Positions 7,756 through 13,269 of a stretch of 13,269 nt of DNA are shown piece after piece (position 1 is the stretch's first letter; every line of letters begins with the position of its first letter). A program made the position numbers and the translations under genes. The stretch is from Larix sibirica (lineage: Eukaryota > Streptophyta > Pinopsida > Pinales > Pinaceae), in assembly GCA_004151065.3 (NCBI GenBank), contig NWUY0300027146.1:1-13269 (forward strand). The letters run 5' to 3'. Under the pieces are notes generated by a model, which was not told the DNA's origin, did no database searches, and was given only the letters and a program-made list of their open reading frames with translations.

Positions 7756-9065
7756 TACAATGAGATGTTAATGAATGGTGAGAAATATTTCAATTATCAA
7801 AATTATCCTTGGCCAAAATTCCTTAAACAAGAAATATCATCCTTTAAAGAACATGGTAACCCGGAAGACACTAATATGAAAAAAAACCCTATAAAATAAT
7901 TCAATAGGGGAAATGTTAATGAATGTGATTTGCAGAAGGCTATGTTTCCATTTCTTGGTTTAGAAATATCGGTGAACTATGTGCCACAAGAACAAATTCA
8001 TATCCTAACAATGAGTGAACTAGGTGGAATGACTTGGAAGGAAACTTCATAATCTATGGATACATTAACATTTGTAAACAACTAAGATGATAACCTAGAA
8101 ATGAATTGTCTTCACAACTTCTCTAAACAATAAAAAGGAAAGTATCAAAATAGATCCATAATCAGTAGTTTGGAGTTTTGTAACTTTCAAACAACACCAT
8201 CTAACTCCATAGAGAAGGATTATATGTTTGCTAATAAAATGAAGATATAATTACTGAAAATGTGAATGATGATATCAAGTCTTTTTCTATTGAAACAACT
8301 ATTAAACAAATCCATCACATATTAACTAAGAATTTACCATTAAATCATGATTTGATTGTTGATGTTTTCCCTAAGCATACTATTACTGGAGAAGTTTTAG
8401 TGAATTATAGCGAGGATTATTCTAACAATGGAAAAGCTTTCAATGATTTACATTCTAGAAATTTGTATTCTTTGTATACATATTTATTTAACAACCCTAT
8501 CCCTAGGAGAGAGATTCAAGACTTTCCTATTATAACTCCTTTTGGGTTATAATCTAATATGGTACAAAATGATAGGAATAAGGAAGATGTAGAGATTTCT
8601 TTTGTTAAGTTTCAATATTTTAAAGAGGGAAATAATATTTTCATAGATATTTTTAGTAAAACTCACGTTGATACTGATCTAGTTTATGGGATGGAACAAA
8701 ACAAGGTTATTTATGATATTCCATTACGTCTTTATTATAATAACATGGTTAATTTAGAGCAATATTAGATTCAAGGAAATAATGTTAACAAGCATGATGA
8801 GGTACTTCATCACGAGATGATAGTTATGTCAAGTCATCATATCATCACTTCACATTCTGAATAAAATGACAATACATTCTCCATAACCACTAATTTTGAA
8901 TCTTTGTCTCGTAGTTCTAATGAGGTATATCGCCTATCTTTAAGACCTGCACAAGCATCATGTACTTTCCTGTTTGGTTTTCACAAAATTATTGAGACCT
9001 AGTTGGAGTTATCCTTCTCTCAAAAGTTTCTACAACACACTAACTACTTAAACTTTTTTATATGA
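7746..9065 (+). pseudogene. Continuation of Gypsy copy 2: long decayed reading frame, function unknown
   Basis: One frame runs from about 7746 to 8249 (EEQYNEMLMNGEKYFNYQNY, then LGLEISVNYVPQEQIH, EFCNFQTTPSNSIEKDYMF) with four stops. It passes without loss at about 8238 into another frame (NEDIITENVNDDIKSF) that continues to about 9065 with only four stops (8550, 8766, near 8862, near 9000). For DNA this AT-rich, roughly 275 codons with four stops means it was coding until fairly late. I recognise no protease, reverse transcriptase or known domain. The composition is rich in N, I, S and H. It may be the long C-terminal part of a gag polyprotein or an extra ORF of the kind some plant Gypsy lineages carry. 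Confidence 0.5.
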
Positions 9066-10087
9066 ATAGATTTCTTACTGATATAATTATTTTTTATTAT
9101 ATCATGCAACGTACCATTCCTATGTACATATGCATGACTATGATATTCCTGTAGGATTGGAAGTCCTTCAATAGCTACATTGGCTCCATGATTTCACATA
9201 GCATTTGTTGAACCAATGTAGGTTAGGTTAGTCGACATAGTATATATTTTATTTTCCTTCTTGCTATTAGAATAAGGGTTTGGCTTCTTTTAGTTTATCT
9301 TTGAAATAAAGCCACCAGATGTTCTATTAAACTTTTTGATTCATCACAGTTTACTTTTCTTCTAGTTCTAGTTACTTTTACACAGTAGTTTTCTTCCTTT
9401 GAATAATTTAACCATCATGGATAATAATTTTGTTTATTTGTTTTGAACATGAATTTTGGCTTGGGCTTGTTATACCTCTAATTTCATAAATAATCCATGT
9501 GCAGAATCCTATTGAAAAGAATTCAAAGAGGAATTTCATCACTTCAAACGTTTACCTTGGTATTGTAATCATAAATTGATAAGATGAGGAACATATATGG
9601 GAACATCTAAATGGATTTGAGTATTCTTCATTAAAATATTAAGGAATGGATTGGATATGAATTTATTTCTCATTAAATTTGAAGAGAAAGACATAGGAGC
9701 ATTTCTCCTACTGAGTTATTTTTATAGCATGTTATTATCATATTGGCATACCCTTACCTCATTAATGTATTTTGTAGGTATCTACTGTATAAGACTTTTC
9801 ATTCTTGGGAAATATAGAACGTAATGCTCACGAAATCACAGATGAAGGATTGTGCCATGTGGCATAGAGTGGATTACGTTATGAAAATATAACACATGAT
9901 TAAAAGGGAACACTTAGGGGATTATTGTCTTAAAGTGTATTTTTTTCTGACTTCTATTTGAATTGTGAGAGGAAGTGGAGTTAAATTGCACTTATTCGAA
10001 GCTATATCTCCACCAATCAATATAAGGATTTGGAGGCATGAGGGTATCCTATTTATACTTCCTTTGATGACCTAGAGAAAATGCCCA
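9066..10087. other. Unassigned AT-rich DNA
   Basis: No domain, RNA gene or repeat is recognised. Frames are broken every few dozen codons on both strands. It may be the non-coding internal part of Gypsy copy 2, since it directly follows that element's last coding traces, but nothing proves this. No sequence like the family LTR recurs here. Confidence 0.4.
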
Positions 10088-10600
10088 ATGGGTAAGGAAC
10101 TTGTGTGTAAAACATTTCAGATTGACAAGGGTGTTGAGAATGCCAATCACAAATACACTTTAAATCTTAAACAGGTTCACGGATCAAAGGATATGCAAAA
10201 TGCAACCAATTCTCCTACTGGAATACTACATGTTGTTGATCTACAATTCCATATTGTAGGAATCCTTTATCTACCACTTCTTCTTAATGATAGACAATGA
10301 ACCTTTTCCTATACTGAGAGAGGTAGTCGGACCTAAGATTGTTAAAAAAATAAGATAATTGAGTCACTTTCAAAAGGCACGATACTAGCATTCTCCATGG
10401 AAGATGATGAGTAGACTAAAGATTAAAAAAAGGACATATTTTCTCACAAAGATTCATTTTTTAAGAGTAGGGAAATGATTATTAGAGATCATGAATTATG
10501 AAAAACACATAACCTCTTTACATATATTTGTGTGGAGGAAGTCTCAAGGAAACTCTTTAATCATTCTTGTATACACTCATTCCTAAAGTATGATACACGG
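10088..10600 (+). other. Weak coding-like stretch, no known domain
   Basis: One frame is open from 10088 to 10300 (GKELVCKTFQIDKGVENANH and following). It continues to about 10600 with about six stops, including ESLSKGTILAFSMEDDE and THNLFTYICVEEVSRKLFNH. This is less broken than expected for random AT-rich DNA but not convincing, and no family is recognised. It could be a relic of an element protein. Confidence 0.25.
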
Positions 10601-11649
10601 TAATGACAAGTGTAAGATTACGAAAGAGAAGTGTGGGCATTTTCAAAAGGAATCAGTTCATAACCATCACTCAAAATATATTTGAAGGACGTGCCTACAT
10701 TTCAATTAGTAGGAATGGGATAAGATAGGGACAATTATACTAGCTCTATGTTGATCATAGCATGTTTGTCCAAAAGAGGTGCTAGCAAGAATTCTATCTT
10801 TGGATGACCATGACACATGTTCACTGTAAAAACCATCAAGCCTAAAAACATCAAATTTTTGTATTTGCATCGCCTAATATGTATCCAATTGTTGATCCCT
10901 CGGCAACTCCCAATTAAATTTATTTGGCCCTCACTTAGAATTTTGAAATTAATATCTACTCTTTGGTATATGTTGTGATCTCTTTAATCTCTCTTTTTTG
11001 GAGCTAATAGCACATTTGATTCTTGGTTTGTTCTTATCGATCTTTAATTGATTATTTTCTTTATACTGGTCTTTGAAGCTTTGCGTGATCAAAATAGTTC
11101 ACATCAAAAATTCATTGAGGCTGCATTTGTTGCATCACATGCATCATAATATTTTTCTCTAGAATTCCTAGATTTGAATGGCTGTACCTTGTGTGAAAGA
11201 GTTCTATCAACTATGACTAGCTCATTCATGCATTTACATGCGATTCAAGGATGAATTGACCTTTGGCTAAGTGTCAGACATAAAGTGCATCAAGAACCAA
11301 CTACCCTAATTAATGAATTAAAATCTCTCAGTTGTTGATGGATCGTGCAAATTTAAGTCAACATATGGAAATCATTCCTAACAGAGATGACAAGGGAGTT
11401 TAAATAATTAAATTCAAGTAAATAAGTCACAAGAACGAGGCATAAAATTCCATTAAAAACTATTTCCGTGCATAATGTTGGTCCAAACAAACTAAATTTT
11501 TCACCAACAAATTAAGCCAATTATAATCTTTGCCTCATTATGAACACAACACAACTAACAGAATTCAAATCCAAGCTCTAGCAATATAAATCACACTTTG
11601 ATGATTTCTTGTCAAACCAAGTAGTTGGTTCTCGTCACTTAAAAAGCTA
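10601..11649. other. Unassigned intergenic DNA
   Basis: I see no coding region, RNA gene or clear repeat. The stretch is AT-rich with scattered stops in all frames. The composition shifts near 11400-11650 toward short A-rich phrases that lead into the tandem array. Confidence 0.4.
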
Positions 11650-12087
11650 TCCCCCATCACAAAGTAAAATTTTAAGTCATTGATTGAAGGTAAAAAAGCC
11701 ATCACGAAGATATAACTTATGGCATTGACGGTACATCGCCAAATTCAAAGTTAAGGCATCGACAAAGGCGACAAGATACATCCCTCCAATAAAAATTAGC
11801 ATGTTGATACCCATCGCTCCAACAAAATCTAAGTCATCAAATTTTAAGAGACTAGGCACATTTCTCCAATAAAAATTAAAGTGCCTATACATTATGCTCC
11901 AATAAATTTTAAGTGGCTGATAAAATTTAAATTGCCAATGTGCAATACATTTTAATTCAGCGATGTGTGATAAAATTTAAATTAGTGATGTGCGATAAGT
12001 TTTAAATCAATGATGTGTGATAACTTTTAAAGGGTCAGTGGATAAAGATGAGACCATCGCCCCCATAAATTTTAAGTGAACAAACAT
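11650..12087. repeat. Composite tandem array 2, same family as array 1
   Basis: The clearest part, from about 11900, reads as B (AATAAATTTTAAGTGGCTG), four C units of 24-26 bases (ATAAAATTTAAATTAGTGAT and relatives), one A unit of 44 bases (core, AAAGGGTCAGTGGATAAAG, CCATCGCCCC) and a final B-like unit. From 11650 to 11900 older, more diverged units can be made out by recurring CATCGCTCCAA, CCTCCAATAAAAATTA and TTCTCCAATAAAAATTAAAG. Unit types and orientation match 2767-3260. It ends about 57 bases from the stop codon of the Penelope-like ORF, that is, it lies where that element's 3' end should be. The minus-strand opening at 11677-11892 is a by-product of the repeats. Confidence 0.85.
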
Positions 12088-12143
12088 GATAATCTACGCA
12101 GGGATAATTTTGAAAAGGAGAAAGGAGAGCTGCATTTTGTTTT

Positions 12144-13128
12144 TTAACTCGACTGGTTTGATCCCGCTCTAGGATCATCCTTAGGAGAGTGAGCTCTCGC
12201 TTTGGTCTTGATCTCATTTTCTTTTATTAATATGGTTTTATTGGAGTGTATGTGTGAGCCAACTTCATTGTTAAGTTGAGTTGAATTTTGAATGATGTGA
12301 ATCTTTTGATTTTGAAGTGTGTGTGTCCGGGGTTTCCAAACTTCGCTTAGCTTTGTCCCGTCATCTCCATTAATATTATTTGGGTGAAGCTCAATTTATA
12401 GAGTTTCTCTAATCTTTATTTTTATATAATTTTCTTCTTTTGCGATTTTGGAATCTTCTAAGCAAATTTGATGACCCGTGTAGTGTGCATGCTCATCTAA
12501 GGCTGACTTATGTATTCTCTCATGTCTTAGATATGTGTAGTGCTCCTTAAACCTTTATTGATTGATCGGCTTGTTTCTCCGATGTATAGTTTACCACATG
12601 AACAAGGAATGCAATAAAATCCCTTGTGAATATTAGGGTTTCTTGGGTCCTTGGATGTATCACCATTATCCCAATTGTGTTTTGTGGAGAGAAGATAACC
12701 TCTATGTTTCCTTTCTTTAGAACTTTCGCAAGATTTTATGGTGTTCCTTGTATGTAAGGTAATAAAATTTTATTATTCTCTACTTCTTTTGTTGTTTGAG
12801 GATTTCTCTTTGTTCTTGATTTTTTGATAACCTTCCAAATACTCTTCTCCTCATAGCCATTCATTTTGAATACATTTGTCAAATGATATAGTTCTTATTT
12901 AAAATGTTCTTCGACTGATATTCTTAGGGATCTCGTCACCAAAGTGTTAATTACACCAAGTTTTTGTGTAGGAGGATGATGTGATTTTGCATGCAAATAC
13001 TTGTCTGTGTGAGTCTTCTTTCTATATACTTGTCTCATCAGTGATCCATTTTGCTTTCTAGTTATGAGGACATCCAAAAAAGGTATCTTATTTTGTTCTT
13101 CAATTTCTATTGTGAAATTGATGCTAAA
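12144..13128 (-). pseudogene. Penelope-like reverse transcriptase C-terminus and GIY-YIG endonuclease
   Basis: From 13128 down: SINFTIEIEEQNKIPFLDV, QVYRKKTHTDKYLHAKSHHP and VFKMNGYEEKSIWKVIKK are the reverse transcriptase end and thumb region, followed by the linker KILLPYIQGTP. A slip at about 12663 leads to DPRNPNIHKGF and the endonuclease core GFYCIPCSCGKLYIGETSR, with the GIY-like GFY at 12622-12614, YIG at 12586-12578 and the conserved R just after. A second slip at about 12555 leads to RFKEHYTYLRHERIHK and SALDEHAHYTGHQICLED. The C-x-C and the later H residues are those of the CCHH motif special to Penelope endonucleases. Only three in-frame stops are seen (12897, 12738, 12398). The tail stays open for about 80 codons to a TAA at 12144. 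The key endonuclease residues are intact although the gene is broken. Confidence 0.85.
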
Positions 13129-13269
13129 GTATCGACCTTTCGTGCACCCAAATAGTTGATTTTTATCTTCTTTTATCTATCGGCTTCACTCTAAGAATTT
13201 GGCCACAAGGCTCTATATTTTTCTGGGTTCCTTGATCATGTCTGCACTGTTAGGGTTAACCTTGACTCA
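12144..13269 (-). mobile_element. Penelope-like element (Dryad-like), 3' part, cut by window edge
   Basis: The minus strand carries the end of a reverse transcriptase followed by a GIY-YIG endonuclease, the architecture unique to endonuclease-bearing Penelope-like retroelements. Such elements are known in animals and, as Dryads, in conifers, where they are thought to have arrived by ancient horizontal transfer from arthropods. The 5' part of the reverse transcriptase would lie right of the window. From 13129 to 13269 the same frame goes on but is not recognisable, so the element may be interrupted there. The terminal repeats of the family are not identified. Confidence 0.8.

Larger units (their letters stand above)
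6238..9065 (+). mobile_element. Ty3/Gypsy retrotransposon copy 2
   Basis: This second copy of the family seen at 3526 has the same LTR, primer site and gag order in the same direction, and extends further inside through a long decayed frame to about 9065. No reverse transcriptase, integrase or 3' LTR of this family is recognisable downstream, so it is truncated or too decayed to follow. The arrangement LTR-gag-LTR-gag fits either a tandem product of unequal recombination or two nearby insertions. Confidence 0.7.

Noticed and set aside
9222-9234. GGTTAGGTTAG, considered as a telomere-like repeat.
   Set aside because: There are only two short units, and they do not match the plant telomere repeat.
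11677-11892. Minus-strand open frame of 71 codons.
   Set aside because: It lies wholly inside the tandem array, and its peptide repeats only mirror the DNA repeat units.
12035-12217. Minus-strand open frame of 60 codons near the Penelope 3' end.
   Set aside because: It is in a different frame from the Penelope protein tail and overlaps the tandem array.
13040-13070. CTGATGAG followed by GAAA on the minus strand, resembling a hammerhead ribozyme core, which Penelope-like elements can carry.
   Set aside because: It falls inside the reverse transcriptase coding frame, the bases between do not form stem II, and no matching stems I and III are seen.

Overview
The window looks like nuclear intergenic DNA from a large, repeat-filled plant genome, most likely a conifer or other gymnosperm. 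The sequence is AT-rich, has no intact gene, and is built from old retroelements riddled with stops and frameshifts. A plant-type Copia LTR primed by initiator tRNA-Met, a DUF4283/CCHC LINE ORF1 and Ty3/Gypsy gag sequences all point to a plant. A Penelope-like element with a GIY-YIG endonuclease narrows this to conifers, where such 'Dryad' elements are known. The species assignment is inference.

Layout. (1) 1-1638: the 5' part of a minus-strand Ty1/Copia element (LTR, primer binding site, decayed gag, CCHC knuckle and protease), running off the left edge. (2) 1639-2766: unassigned DNA. (3) 2767-3260: a tandem array built from three related short units. (4) 3526-4951: a plus-strand Gypsy copy (LTR, primer binding site, gag). 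(5) 5133-6065: a plus-strand LINE ORF1 relic (DUF4283, broken zinc knuckle, acidic tail) with no ORF2. (6) 6238 to about 9065: a second, diverged copy of the same Gypsy family in the same orientation (LTR, primer binding site, gag and a long downstream frame with few stops). (7) 9066-11649: mostly featureless DNA with one weak coding-like stretch. (8) 11650-12087: a second array of the same repeat family as in (3). (9) 12144-13269: a minus-strand Penelope-like relic carrying the end of the reverse transcriptase and a well-preserved GIY-YIG domain, running off the right edge.

No feature here looks functional today. The elements form an insertion record, not a cooperating gene set. The most notable items are the Penelope-like relic, the paired A/B/C repeat arrays about 9 kb apart (one ending about 57 bases past the Penelope stop codon), and the LTR-gag-LTR-gag Gypsy arrangement with a LINE ORF1 between the copies.
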